A program made the translations under genes and the position numbers. 64,000 bases of DNA, from the NCBI RefSeq assembly GCF_037392515.1, contig NC_090290.1, positions 33,625,753-33,689,752 on the forward strand. The letters are read 5' to 3'. This DNA comes from Haliotis asinina. Its lineage: Eukaryota; Mollusca; Gastropoda; Lepetellida; Haliotidae. This document shows, piece after piece, positions 34,166 through 46,118 of this stretch (the stretch's first letter is position 1; the number at the start of each line of letters is the position of its first letter). Below the pieces are notes generated by a model. It was not told the DNA's origin and ran no database searches. It saw only the letters and a list, made by a program, of their open reading frames with translations.

Positions 34166-36812
34166 CTCCAAATAGTGATTTGAGTGAGTCTGGCCTACTT
34201 CTCTGGCAGTCAAATTATCCATTAAATTATCAAATTAATCCCGGGTAATATTTCTTCGCTGCATGTCGTCAGGGTTTCTGTGACATCCTTCGCGACGATA
34301 TTGTTCAACATCTGAATGCCATGGGTATCTGTATGTCAGCTTCCACTATATATTTATGAGGTCGGAGTAGTCATCACCAGGACGTGTGTGATGTGTGAAT
34401 CCACTGATCGATAGGTCGATCATGCTCAGTGAACGTCATACATTTATAAATTCACTGATCGATCATGAATAGAACACGATGGCCATGTATATTGATCATG
34501 ATCAGAACCGGTCATCTGAATAACCTGTCATTCTCACTTTGTCTGTCCAGCCCGCTCAGAATGTCCAGCAACTATTCTGTGATAATAAACTCTGTGGTCT
34601 GCTACCAAATGAAACCTGAAATAGGTTTTATCGTCATTGATGTAGAAGTGAACATGTCGTTACTACTGCTTCTTGCCTGGTGATGTCAAATTGTATTGCG
34701 TTTAAATTATCTAAATGAGTCCGTTAGGCTCAGAAACATCATGACGATTATAACAATAGACTAAAATGCAAATTCATTTTGAAGGAAGGACATCTTATCA
34801 GTTCTAGTTGTTGCTATTTTCTCAGTGCATGGACAAGAACTCAGAACTTCAGTCAGGGCACAGAGACCTTGGTTAACAAAGTGTGGTATGACCTAGGAAT
34901 TGTCAGCTTGACATGTTACATCATGGTCCAAACAAGAATCTGTCATGTCATAGCCAGTGGGACATGTTTACCGCACGGCAAGGAAATGATTATTATTTTT
35001 TTCCAAACTGACATTCATCAGCGTTTCACCTTGACAAAGATTGCCCTAAGCGTGATACAATGATATGTTGAGGTTAAAGAAGAAATGAAAAGCACAAATG
35101 ACAACTGTATTTGTTTCCCTGATGTGTGTATATATTATTCTCAGTAAACAGAACGACTGGGACCTGGTCACAACGGTGACAGGGCGTTGCAGGAAGGACA
35201 ATGTAGTGTAGAGACCTAGGGCTACGTTGTTATGCCCAGTGGGTATCTGACAACTCAGCGACGTGTTTGTTCAGCCTTAACGTGAACGGACCAAGACACT
35301 GCACTGCACCCCAACAGACAACCAATCGGTACAAACAGACAAACAGATAAGTATCTTATACCCGCACCGCGGCACTGGTAGTATTAATTATTTTATCTCA
35401 CACTCACCCTAACTCGGAACAAGGGTTTGAAGTTGGAAAGACGCCATGAAATGACTTGTCACCATGCTCATGCTAATCTGATGACCCAAACAAGCAAGAG
35501 TTCAAACCGGGAATAAACTCACACTTTAGAAACTTCTTGAAAGGCTTACCAGTAAACAAAGTTCAAGGAATGACATTACATTTGACCTCTAAGGAAGCTC
35601 GTGGCGGGTCTATAGCTGGCCCCTTGCCCATATTATCACAGGTATTAAATCAAGTCTGTTTGGAATTTAGTTACCAAACCATGTGATCATTGTTTTCCAA
35701 TGATGTTCTTCTTTGGTCTGGCATTGTCACCCATAAGAACACAGTCGTCTTTGTTTCGGGCGTGCTCGGATGAAGAAAGAGTCTCGTCCAACTGCAAGTC
35801 AAAAACGTTCATCCACACACCAGTTTCGGAAACCACGTCCGATAAAAGCGGAGTCGACCATTCCAAGGCAAAAGCAGAGAAATAATTCTATCTCAAGTTA
35901 TTTTATTAAAAAATAAGGTCCAAAGAGGTTCTTCGACTATAAAACTGTCTGTTTCAAATTGTTTGTTCTGGCATGTCGTTTCAGCCATCAAGTCAAAAGG
36001 GAAAATTTGTCTAGGTCATTATGGATGTGATGTTATTTTAGGTTATGTCTCTTAAACATGGTTATTAGTATGCTGGACGATCTGACCAGCAAACGTCGGG
36101 TTTGGGTCTGTACGCAAACATTGCCCAGCCTATTTATCTAGGTCATCTACCCCTTAGTGTATTCTCATCATACTCATCGTAACTTGGTAGTCATTGTAGT
36201 TTACTGCTTTCTGTGAGGTGGGACTGGTGCTATGGCTTTCACAGCAGTCCTCATATGAGCATTCTGCATGACATGAACTATGTTCAACGTGAGGGTAACT
36301 TCAATTTAGACAACAAACAAACAAACAAACAAGCAAAAGTTTAATTTTCTACCGTCACCTACAAAGTATCTTGAAACCGAACGGCGTTTTCTCTCGAACC
36401 TCTCTGTGCAATGTTTGTGTTTAAGTTCATATCGTACGGCTTATACATACCGCAGAAAACATTCTGAAAACCATTCATGTAAAACATAAAAGTCATTAAT
36501 ATTACTGAACATACATTTTGTTAATTGTTTTATGTTAAAGAAAATTAACAGAAAGCATTGACACGAGTCTATCATGTATCAACAAAACATATCAGTTCTG
36601 CCTAAGAATATTTCCTTAGGATATTGGGTTTTAAGGATATGTCACGTTAGTATAGTAGAGAACGTATTACCATCTGTTTAAGACCCCTTTATGCTTCCGA
36701 AGATACAGTACGTGCACATAAACAATTTGACTCGACCGTGATATAATACGGAAATGTTATGAGAATGCAGTTACACGCTAAAAGGATGAACGTCTCGTCA
36801 TATCACAGGCCA
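34166..36812. other. No gene seen
   Basis: About 2.6 kb. Repeated cactgatcgat motifs lie near 34400-34465. A 61-codon frame at 35700-35885 ends in a Ser/Glu/Lys-rich stretch and could be exon-like, but nothing confirms it. A short (aaac)n run is at 36313-36330. Confidence 0.35.
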
Positions 36813-36960
36813 GGAGCCCGTTTCACAAAATTCTCAAAAGCCTAAGATCTCGTAACTTTTCTCGTAGCATTTGTACCTGATCTACTGTAACATAGGAGGT
36901 GCAAATGCTACGAAAGGTTACGAGATCTTAGGCTTACGAGAGTTTTGTGACAAGGGGCCC
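36813..36960. mobile_element. Palindromic MITE, 148 bp, about 55-bp arms
   Basis: The left arm ggagcccgtttcacaaaatt, ctcaaaagcctaagatctcg and taacttttctcgtagcattt pairs with the right arm, whose complement starts gggccccttgtcacaaaact and continues ctcgtaagcctaagatctcg. The spacer is about 25 bp, so the transcript could fold into a near-complete hairpin. Confidence 0.88.
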
Positions 36961-37202
36961 TGCCGCTTATCCATCAGACACTACTGGAACTGCACAAAGT
37001 AAGAGGAAGTCACAGTGTCGTTGAATGAAATGAAAAAGACTGCGACGATCGACTGATCTATTAACTATAAGAGACCAGTGACTCCAGTTCTTGAAAATGC
37101 TGTCAGATATTTGGTCCAACAAGAAACAACCGTACTTGCTAATCTGCTGCTTTGCCCCTTTTCAGTCATCGTCAAAGATCATTTGATGCACAAGGCTAGT
37201 GG
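36961..37202. other. No gene seen
   Basis: Short unique stretch. Confidence 0.3.
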
Positions 37203-37352
37203 GATAGTCATATGGATAGAACGTCTGCTCGACACGCTGAGGTCCGTGTTCGATTCTTCACATGAATGTAATGTGTAAAGTCCATATCTGGTGTCCTCTG
37301 TGATGTTGCTGGGATATTGCTAAAAACGCCTAAAACCAAACTCATTCACCCT
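37203..37352 (+). mobile_element. SINE, family A, plus orientation, degenerate
   Basis: gatagtcatatggatagaac aligns with the A-box region and gaggtccgtgttcgattctt with the B box, followed by atctggtgtcctctgtgatg, ctgggatattgctaaaaacg and an actcattcaccc tail. Confidence 0.78.
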
Positions 37353-38099
37353 AGTTGTCGGTCCCAGAACATTAACACGTTCTCGAACCTTTCGTTGACT
37401 GAAATTGGACGATGTAAATTAAGTGCTGTTTGTCTGAATTATCTCACGAGCGAGCTCCAGTGTAAAATGTACTCCTTTCTTAAACTTCTGGAGTACCTGT
37501 CACCAGTGATGTAGTGCCAAAGGATCAGTTATTTATTTATAACCTGAGATAATTGCAACAGTTTGCATATTTCCAGATGAACTTATTATACTTGAAATAG
37601 CTACATTTCTATTCCCCAAAGGAGTGCGAGGTCAGCATGACTGAAAGCACTCCTTAAATCTTCATTTTCAGTGACATCTCCGATACAGGTTGATACAGAA
37701 AATGTTACATTTGCATGTACATAATACTGCTTTACAAAAACTTTAACAGGTCTTTCTTTCTGTCTCACACACGCGCGTGTACATACACAACACCACATGG
37801 TACTCTATAACCACCAAATAAAGCCAAACACAAACAAACAGACATTACAAAAATCAGTCGCAAGAAAAACGACCTGACACTGTGCATGTTTAACACACCA
37901 CAGGTTAAAGTTGAAGTTCAGAGCAGCTGCCTTCTGTTGTAAGGAAATCCCTAAAAGGGTTACACATTTTAGACAACTCATAATTCTTTCATGAGGACTT
38001 TTACTAAAACATGAACTGAGCATTATATTCAGTGCCTTTGACACGTTCTAAAATTAATACTGATATATACAGATACATTTTTGGTGACCAGACAAACCT
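37353..38099. other. No gene seen
   Basis: Unique-looking sequence. Confidence 0.35.
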
Positions 38100-39580
38100 A
38101 TACGGTTACAGGCACACAGGCACACCGCAGCTCATACAGACAACGTCACCAATATAGAATACACTCAGACACAGGTACATAAACAAGTGGAATCACTGAC
38201 AGAGCCACAGACAGACAGACCGACAGACAAATAGAAACACAGACAGGCACACGCTCACCCAAACAGAGACAACGTCATTAATATACAATACACTCAGACA
38301 CAGAAACAAGCGGAATCACAGACACACACACATGCACCCAACCATACCAAAACAGAGACAACGAGACTAATACAGAATACACACAGATACAGATAAATAA
38401 ACACACACAGACAGACAGGCATACACAAACAGCAATACAGAGCCAACGTTGAATACAGAATACACCCAGACACAGATTATCAGACATACATACAGACAGA
38501 CGCACAGGCACACAAGCACCCACTCATACAGAGACACAAAGTCATAAATATGGAATACACCAAGATACATAGACAAGCCAAATCACTGACAGACAGACAG
38601 AAATACAGAAACGCAGACAGGTGCACACACACATAAACAGAGACATCTAGACTAATATAGAATACACTCAGACACAGATATATAACCACGTGGACAGACA
38701 GACAGACAGACACCGACCCAGAGACAGTCACATAATATCTGTTGTTGCGATCCATAGCCAGCCGTTATACCGTACTGGTCAAATAGTGCTATCAGTTTTA
38801 ACTGCCCATGCTAGTTTTAGTTGCAGTTGTGATATTCTAGTTGTTTTACTGTCCTTTGACGACAGGTTTTTGTATAAAGCATATAATTCATTTCAATGTC
38901 AAATTTGTTCTCGTCACGATATGGCTGAAATATTGCCGATGTGACGTTACATCTTAACTCACTCACAGAGTCACAATGTAGAATACACTCAGATTATCAT
39001 ACATACACACGTGGAGTCACAGACAGGCACACAGACTCACCCACGTGCGTACAAAGACAAAGTGAGACAGACACCAAACCGCCCATACAGAGACAACGTC
39101 ACTAATGCAGAATACACTCAGGCACGGATACATAAACACGTGGAATCACAGACAGACACACAAACACACACCCCTAGAGAGACAAAATCATTAATACAGA
39201 ATATACCCAGACACTGATACATAAACGCGGACAGACAGACAGACAGACATATAGGCATGCTCACACTGTCTCCCATACACATCTATTCAGAGACATGAAT
39301 ATACCGTAGGAATTCTCATAGACGTGTTACAAACAGACATGTTTAGGACAAAAGATACGGAAAGATGCGCGGACAGACACTCTGACACACACACACATAT
39401 ATATGCGCATCGACACGTTGAGAGAATAGCATTAAAAGACAGAAAGGGAGTCGGAAGGATGCATGGGTGAGAGGAATGAATGGATTGACGGACAGACAGA
39501 CAAATATACTGCTAGGGCCACGGGCAGTTTGATACAGAGAAAGACATGGCAAATTTTCAATCAAATGTTCGCGCTAACAG
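38100..39580. repeat. CAGA-rich degenerate tandem repeat field, split by a LINE tail
   Basis: Irregular units of about 80-125 bp share aatacactcagacacagata, cataaacacgtggaatcaca and runs of (acag)n, from about 38100 to 38747 and again from 38966 to about 39580. The low-complexity minus frames here are not genes. The break is filled by a LINE 3' fragment. Confidence 0.8.
38748..38968 (+). mobile_element. 5'-truncated LINE 3' end (I-clade family)
   Basis: gatccatagccagccgttat, ggtcaaatagtgctatcagt, catgctagttttagttgcag, ctagttgttttactgtcctt, gtcacgatatggctgaaata and ttgccgatgtgacg, with an ttaactcactcac tail, match the LINE end at 54843-55100 on the opposite strand. It interrupts the CAGA-rich repeat field. 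Confidence 0.85.
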
Positions 39581-41192
39581 ATGAAACACAGAAATAGTCG
39601 TACAAAGGCAAACAACAACGACAAAAACCAAAAACCAACTAAACCTAAAAAAAATAAAAAAAATAAACACATACAAATATTCACACAAAATACCAACAAC
39701 AAAACAACAGTAAACAAACAATCCCTAATACTCAAATTGACGAATTGCTAAAAAAATCATTGCAGTCAGAGACGTTAGACGGTAACGCTGGCACACATCC
39801 AGACACAGACACGCACACAGAGACACCTACAAAGCCTACCTTACCCTGTGCTGGCCACTATGCCCTTCCTGTCAGCGGCAGTAGCCTTGACCAGCTTATG
39901 TCAGATCTGCTACCTGCCCGTCTGTTGAATGTCTGGGCAACAAACCAAACACTACCTGTCGTCAGCACACAGCTCGCGCGTCGCTACTCTGCCAATAGAA
40001 GGCAACCGGCTGGCATACAGCTCATATCTACCTTCAGCAGGTTTAATAAGGACGCAACTGGACAAATATGTTCATACTGCGAAATGTTACATTATGTTAT
40101 GTAACCATGGTTTCCTCTAAAAGCGTTTGGCGGTATGTTTCCTGTAAGATCCATTGGTTATGACGACGCATGTTCAATAAACCAAGGCAACAAAGAATTT
40201 GATTCACCAAAAATCAGTAGATTTAGGTCAGGTTCTTCAAAGTATAAATATAAAAGTAGAAGGCATGTGTGTCTTTAATCATTTCCATAAATCCCTTTTC
40301 CAAAAAATACACAACCTCCCCCCACCCCCATTTTTTTAACCGTTTGTCTGGCACCTACAGATTTCCTTACACGTTAACGGTATCTAGCAAGTATGCACCA
40401 GTTATCTCATAGCAAAGATTGTGACGTGGTTACTTGATCATTGAAAAGTCTTGCCGCAAAACAATCCGTGTGACAAGTTAGACGACGACCCGCATTTTAA
40501 TGTGTTTCTCATCCCTAAAAGCAAACATGTAAAAGATCGGATGGGCAGGAGTAACTACACCCCCGCCCTCCAACCCGCAAAAAACCCCATAAAATGACGC
40601 TAATACGTGCGAGAAATTAAACTAACGTTTAAACCATTGCGTTGTGACAAACGCTCTCGTTCAGCACACCTGCATCTCGAATTCTCGAGGTGGTGAGAGT
40701 TTACTATATGGCAGATGCAAGTTCCGAGTGAAAACCAGAAGACGAGAGACTGTGCACTGAAAGTGTTGCAAGTGATGTCCTGCCACAATCAACGCTGCCA
40801 ACACCCTCATCACTACCTATAGGAACACCATCCACAACCTTGTCCCAGATCCTACAAAGCTGAAACCAGGGGCTATCCTTGCCAACCCGAGAGAAATAGT
40901 CAAAGTTGATCACAGACCAGTACCGAGTATCTAGCAAGAGGAGATTAATATAGCAAAATTAACAATGTATATATATCTTGAAATGATTGAATGAGTGAAG
41001 TCACAGTTTCAATTAACTGATCAAGAGCATTCGTCATTTCACTCTTCGGTGGATTACAGCCAAACCAGTTTATGGCAAAATGAATGCTTCCGACATATAT
41101 ATTGTGAAAGGAAACAAAAATGATTTGATACAGATATTTGAGTATTTTTCGTCCTGTGTTGATTACACCGCATTTAGCAATATTCCATGATC
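39581..41192. other. No gene established; two composition oddities
   Basis: A 119-codon plus frame at 39745-40104 is locally GC-richer than its surroundings. The stretch 40708-40860 reads MADASSE, a stop, then a Ser/Pro/Thr-rich segment. Neither has a recognisable domain. A SINE tail scrap (gcatttagcaatattcca) lies at about 41170-41187. Confidence 0.3.
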
Positions 41193-41323
41193 TATATTCA
41201 ACAACAAAAGAAACGCAACTCTGGCTTTTTATCAAGCCTTTAAATAGAGGACATAAACACGAACGCTTACTTTCATGAGATTTCATATTTTCGAAACTTG
41301 CGTTTCCTTTGCTGTTCAGTATA
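41193..41323. mobile_element. Tc1-type MITE, about 130 bp
   Basis: The left end tatattcaacaacaaaagaa, then acgcaact, is mirrored by the right end, whose complement is tatactgaacagcaaaggaa, then acgcaagt. TA at each outer edge suits Tc1/mariner-type insertion. The interior of about 75 bp is non-coding. Confidence 0.78.
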
Positions 41324-42033
41324 TGTAAAAAGTCTTAAAACAATAAACACGATGGACCATTGATTGGTTCATTCTATCGCCTCTGACTACAAACATAAGC
41401 AATCTAACCCTGGATCCCGTGGTGCCGATGTTAAAGGCAGTTGTTTTATTCTGAGTATGGGTACTTTACAAATTCCAAGAAAAATGGTCTCAAAAGGAAA
41501 GGAGAGTTGCAATTATAACATCTAAGTAACACTCATTGGTCACACTGGTATTAAGATTTATGAAAAAAAAAGAATTTGCATATTTTCAGAGATTAATCAT
41601 GAGACTGTTGTATGCATTCAATCAAGACGTCATGCCTTAGCTTTTGATCATATGTTGAAAATCTTTAAATCAACCACTATGTCACATCAATCGTTTATGT
41701 CACTCTGTAATGTCGAGTACTCAGTTTTCTTTTGAGTGAGTGGTATGTTATTGGGATTTGAGGTCTGGGCATCCCTGAGAATTAAGTAAGAATGTTCTCT
41801 ATGGTCACTTCAAAAGTGGTAACATAATGCATATTCTTTCTGCAATACACTGGACGTTTTTTTGTAATGTTGTTGTGATTAGTTTCTCAATTTACAACCG
41901 GTTGCTTTAGTGTTTTATGTACCACCCCTCGGAAATAGGCTATGAACCTCGTGGTATTTTCTCCTCTTAATGTCTGCCTGAAGGACATTGCCGTAGAATC
42001 GTTGTCACGTGACACAACTATGATGGTTTCAAA

Positions 42034-42036
<3 letters not shown>
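41324..42036. other. No gene seen
   Basis: AT-rich sequence. Confidence 0.35.
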
Positions 42037-42114
<78 letters not shown>

Positions 42115-42123
42115 CACACACAA
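42037..42123. repeat. (CA)n microsatellite
   Basis: About 43 dinucleotides with a single cg interruption near 42109. Confidence 0.97.
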
Positions 42124-42466
42124 ACTGGTGTAAAGATGTGTTAATAATTTGCCAATTTTCATTGATTTTCTCTTGACGTCATGACAATGACCTTTTCATT
42201 GTCTACAATACATCACTGCATGTGTAAATAGTACCTTGAAACGGAATGGAGGATTTTACAAAATCTAGTTTAGAACTGTTGACTGACGGACTGAACCATG
42301 CGGCTATTTACACTGGTGAGTCTGAAAGATGTGATGGGTAGTATATATATACATAAATTGATGGATAAATAGAGCATGTAGTGTATTTCATTATGATTTG
42401 TGTTTTCTATCAACACAGGTTAAAAGTAAATTTGATGAAGACACAGGACTAAATTCGAATATACTA
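42124..42466. other. No gene seen
   Basis: Short unique stretch. Confidence 0.3.
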
Positions 42467-43266
42467 TATACTAACAAAAACAAAGAAACGCAAAAGGCGA
42501 TTTGTATTTTAAAATCTATTCATTACCTGCTGTGTTCAAACAACCGTCAAAATATGTGACAAAAGGATTACAAATTCTTACAAGGATTAAAAAGGCAAAC
42601 TGCAACAGAAATCACCTCCCACTTGAATTTGTGAGGCAAACCTCAGGCGCTGTCATTCAATCCAGATTACTCTTGGAATCTGGCATTCGTTCTGAAGGAG
42701 TTTCAAGGTGAAATCATTACGCCACGTCTTGACTCGGCGACAGGAACATCGTCATTGAAAGAATGCACGCCGGAGATTCTGTTGCCAGAAGTCTGAATAT
42801 TAGTTAATCTGAGCAAGATATTACGGCTTGGAGCTCTTTCCAACCAAGCAACCAAGCAACTCTCTGCAACAAATGACCGTCCTCGTGCGAACAGACCTCG
42901 CGTTACCACTGCTGCCGAAGATTAGTACATCCGGGTACTACATTTGCGTGATCGTACTGCCATAGGTGAGAGCACAACAGCCAGGGTACCTTGACTTCCG
43001 AGGATATCCGGTCAAACGGAACGGAACAGGTTGAAAGAGACTGGTTTGAGACAGGAGACCCGACGTCGGGCGCGTGCGACGTCGTCACCGTCGCGCTCAA
43101 AGTTTCCGTTATCTAAATGTATCCACTTGTTGTATAGACATTACCTTCTTAAAAACTAATGTAAAAATCATGCACTAAAGTCTATTTTTGGACGAGTTAT
43201 ACATGTTTGAAAACACATTTTCGCAAAGGATTTCTGGCCTATGCGTTTCTTTTGGGGGATAGTATA
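42467..43266 (+). mobile_element. Internally deleted Tc1-like transposon
   Basis: The left terminus tatactaacaaaaacaaaga, then aacgcaaaagg, matches the complement of the right terminus (tatactatcccccaaaagaa, then acgcat), allowing mismatches and small gaps. The 0.8-kb element holds a decayed transposase N-terminal half and lacks the catalytic half. Its aaagaaacgc terminal block is also in the MITE at 41193, suggesting a common family. Confidence 0.72.
42725..43110 (+). pseudogene. Tc1-like transposase remnant, DNA-binding half
   Basis: Plus-strand translation across frames gives DRNIVIERMHAG and SVARSLNIS, then PRANRPRVTTAAED. HLRDRTAIGEST follows, then RNRLKETGLRQETRR. This is the usual order of the helix-turn-helix, a GRPR-like linker and the second DNA-binding domain of Tc1 transposases. 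Stops and shifts break the frame and no DDE region follows. Confidence 0.75.
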
Positions 43267-44440
43267 ACAACTTCTCCTAGTGCTCAAAGGGTATTACATA
43301 CTCTATTCAGTTATAACCTGAAGAACATGTACTTATCAACCTACCAGACAACCAGGAATCGAAGCCACTCCAGTAACACGCTTGTTTTTCACCGTTCTTT
43401 GGCATTGATGAACTAATGAGTATTTTTTTTCACTCCGTCGTGAGACAAGTTTTATTGTAGACATTCACCTGTTTGCATCATCTGTGTTTAACTTCTTGCT
43501 GAGCATTTTTTTATGGCAACCGTTCGATTTAACTGTCAAAAGGAAGAGGATAAGGCACCAGTGTGCTTTTGCGGTGAGGCATACTCCTTAACTTCGGCGC
43601 TCCGGTTATATTGTAGATGAACAGGCGGAAATCGGAACGTGTTCAACTCTTTTGCATAAATATGTCATTTCGTTTAACTTAGTAAAATACGTTAACTGTA
43701 TATGAAGTGAACGCTTTATCTGTCCGAAAACGACACAATTTCTGTACGTTCGTAACTCCTAACTATTGCAACACAGTCACAGTGTTTCAGAAAGGCTGCA
43801 TTGGTACACCATCTGTTTCCGTGTTTCTTGGGTGAATACTTGACTTGCCTTTACATGTTTGTGACACTGGTAGCACAGGATATTCCCATCGTCTAATGGT
43901 ATCATCACTCATTGACAATGTTTGTGAAACACACTATATAATATTGTCGGACTGGCATGAAATGGACAGATGGCCATGGGCAGGATTTTGTCCACTGACC
44001 TTCGTAATTGCAACCGCGTTACAGCATCGGCATCACGAAATGACATGAGCGTCTTCATTCAACATGGATGTAGGCCAGGGTCAGTACAACTTATGGTACA
44101 CTGCAACCAACATACACTTTTTGAATTACACATTTATACTTGTATGAAATTCAATAAATACATGTCGATCATTTCTACTGGTATTAATATATATTAACAT
44201 GTTTTCTGTAAAGCATTTAGATCTACAAAGCATTGTAAACAAAAATTTGACGTCGATGAACAAAAGTCTAAAAAATGACGCCTACACCTTCATGGATGAC
44301 AACTTCTTGTTTATTGCAAAGAGAGAGTAGAAAGCTCGGTAACAGTGTGTAAACAGCAATGAACAAGAAGTTCTACTTCTAGAATACCGATCAACCAGTT
44401 ATCACAAGCCTTGTTTTCAACACATGAATGTTGCGGTGTA
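43267..44440. other. No gene seen
   Basis: About 1.2 kb of unique-looking sequence. Confidence 0.35.
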
Positions 44441-44441
44441 G

Positions 44442-44515
44442 ATTATTATTTTTTACAGATTAGAATGAAAATGCAGCAGAGAGGGTTCGGGTGATCCTGG
44501 CACAGTCAGGCTGGT
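44442..44515 (-). mobile_element. R4/Dong-like retrotransposon, shortest 5'-truncated copy
   Basis: Only about 65 bp of the element's 3' end (ttacagattagaatgaaaat through cacagtcaggctggt on the plus strand) follows gattattatttt. It is then cut and followed by a new att tract and the next copy. Confidence 0.85.
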
Positions 44516-45178
44516 ATATTATTATTATTATTATTATTTTACAGATTAGAATGAAAATGCAGCAGAGAGGGTTCGGGTGATCCTGGCACAGTCAGGCTGG
44601 TCAAGCTCATCATCAGCTCAGGGCCCTCGCCCCCTCTACACGCAGCCCAGACAGCGAATGGGACTTCTCCCAGGAAACACTGCCTAGTCGAACCCACCAA
44701 GAACTTTCCGGAGAATATGGAGGCTCCCCAACACTGCAGCCTTCTGCATTACCCAGATTGTCAGAAGGGCTGTGCTCCCGGTGGAGAACCCGGGCACTCT
44801 CCTGATCTGCGCCAAGAGATCAGGAGGTACCAAACCAAGGGCACCGAGAACAATGGGGAGCCTGACGACAGTGTACTTGGGATGCAAGCGAGACATTTCA
44901 AAGGCGAGGTCCGCATATTTATCATGCTTTTCCTGAATCTTGCCAATCACATTGCTGTCAAAAGGGACAGAAAATTCTATGATATAAATAATTCCATTGG
45001 CTTTATCAAAAAGGACAAGATCAGGTTTGTTGGCTGGAATTCGTCTCAGACTGTATATTGGCCTATTCCAGAGAAGTTTGTAGCTGTCATTTTCCAGGAC
45101 GCCCTGGACATGCTCAGGGTCGTACCATGGATGGACCTCGGAGTCAAAGCCACAGGCATGGCGGAGACGATAATAAAA
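44516..45178 (-). mobile_element. R4/Dong-like retrotransposon, 5'-truncated copy of about 0.64 kb
   Basis: An (att)n tract at about 44516-44538 is the minus-strand (taa)n tail. The body matches copies 2 and 3 closely up to gagacgataataaaa, after which another att tract begins. It encodes the C-terminal endonuclease region, ending with the shared frame at 44684. Confidence 0.92.
44684..45178 (-). pseudogene. Restriction-like endonuclease fragment of an R4/Dong-like element
   Basis: The minus frame is open from the truncation point through ACGFDSEVHPWYDPEHVQ, RIPANKPDLVLFDKANG and IIYIIEFSVPFDS to the C-terminus VLGGFD. This corresponds to roughly the last 160 residues of the intact element. 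It keeps the PD...E catalytic residues but lacks the zinc-binding CCHC block. There is no start codon of its own. Confidence 0.85.
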
Positions 45179-45180
45179 TC

Positions 45181-45935
45181 TTATTATTATTATTATTATT
45201 ATTTACAGATTAGAATGAAAATGCAGCAGAGAGGGTTCGGGTGATCCTGGCACAGTCAGGCTGGTCAAGCTCATCATCAGCCCAGGGCCCTCGCCCCCTC
45301 TACACGCAGCCCAGACAGCGAATGGGACTTCTCCCAGGAAACACTGCCTAGTCGAACCCACCAAGAACTTTCCGGAGAATATGGAGGCTCCCCAACACTG
45401 CAGCCTTCTGCATTACCCAGATTGTCAGAAGGGCTGTGCTCCCGGTGGAGAACCCGGGCACTCTCCTGATCTGCGCCAAGAGATCAGGAGGTACCAAACC
45501 AAGGGCACCGAGAACAATGGGGAGCCTGACAACAGTGTACCTGGGATGCAAGCGAGACATTTCAAAGGCGAGGTCCGCATATTTATCATGCTTTTCCTGA
45601 ATCTTGCCAATCACATTGCTGTCAAAAGGGACAGAAAATTCAATGATATAAATAATTTCATTGGCTTTATCAAAAAGGACAAGATCAGGTTTGTTGGCTG
45701 GAATTCGTCTCAGGCTGTATATTGGCCTATTCCAGAGAAGTTTAAAAGCATCATTTTCCAGGACGCCCTGGACATGTTCAGGGTCATACCATGGATGGAC
45801 CTCGGAGTCAAAGCCACAGGCATGGCGGAGACGATAATAAAAACAGCGAGCCATGCCATCATGTCTTTTGAGATATGCAGTTTGTGCCAAGGAAGGGCAT
45901 CCACTGACAAGGTGTTGGACAGTCTCTGTAAATTC
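45181..45935 (-). mobile_element. R4/Dong-like retrotransposon, 5'-truncated copy of about 0.73 kb
   Basis: The (tta)n tail lies at 45181-45203. The body matches copy 3 until cagtctctgtaaattc and then passes into cttcttcttattatt. The truncation point differs from its neighbours, arguing for separate insertions. Confidence 0.93.
45348..45935 (-). pseudogene. Restriction-like endonuclease C-terminal fragment
   Basis: An open minus frame (180 codons from the first available start at 45890, open to the truncation point). It carries the end of the zinc knuckle (TVQHLVSGC), RHDGMA, KPDLVLFDKANEIIYIIEF and the C-terminal PIVLGALG block. It lacks the reverse transcriptase and is a remnant. Confidence 0.9.
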
Positions 45936-45941
45936 TTCTTC

Positions 45942-45973
<32 letters not shown>

Positions 45974-46118
45974 TTACAGATTGAGATAGAAATGCAGCAG
46001 AGAGGGTTTGGGTGATCCTGGCACAGTCAGGCTGGTCAAGCTCATCATCAGCTCAGGGCCCTCGCCCCCTCTACACGCAGCCCAGACAGCGAATGGGACT
46101 TCTCCCAGGAAACACTGC

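Noticed and set aside
39745..40104. Possible GC-richer exon
   Set aside because: Only a local composition shift; no motif or boundary evidence.
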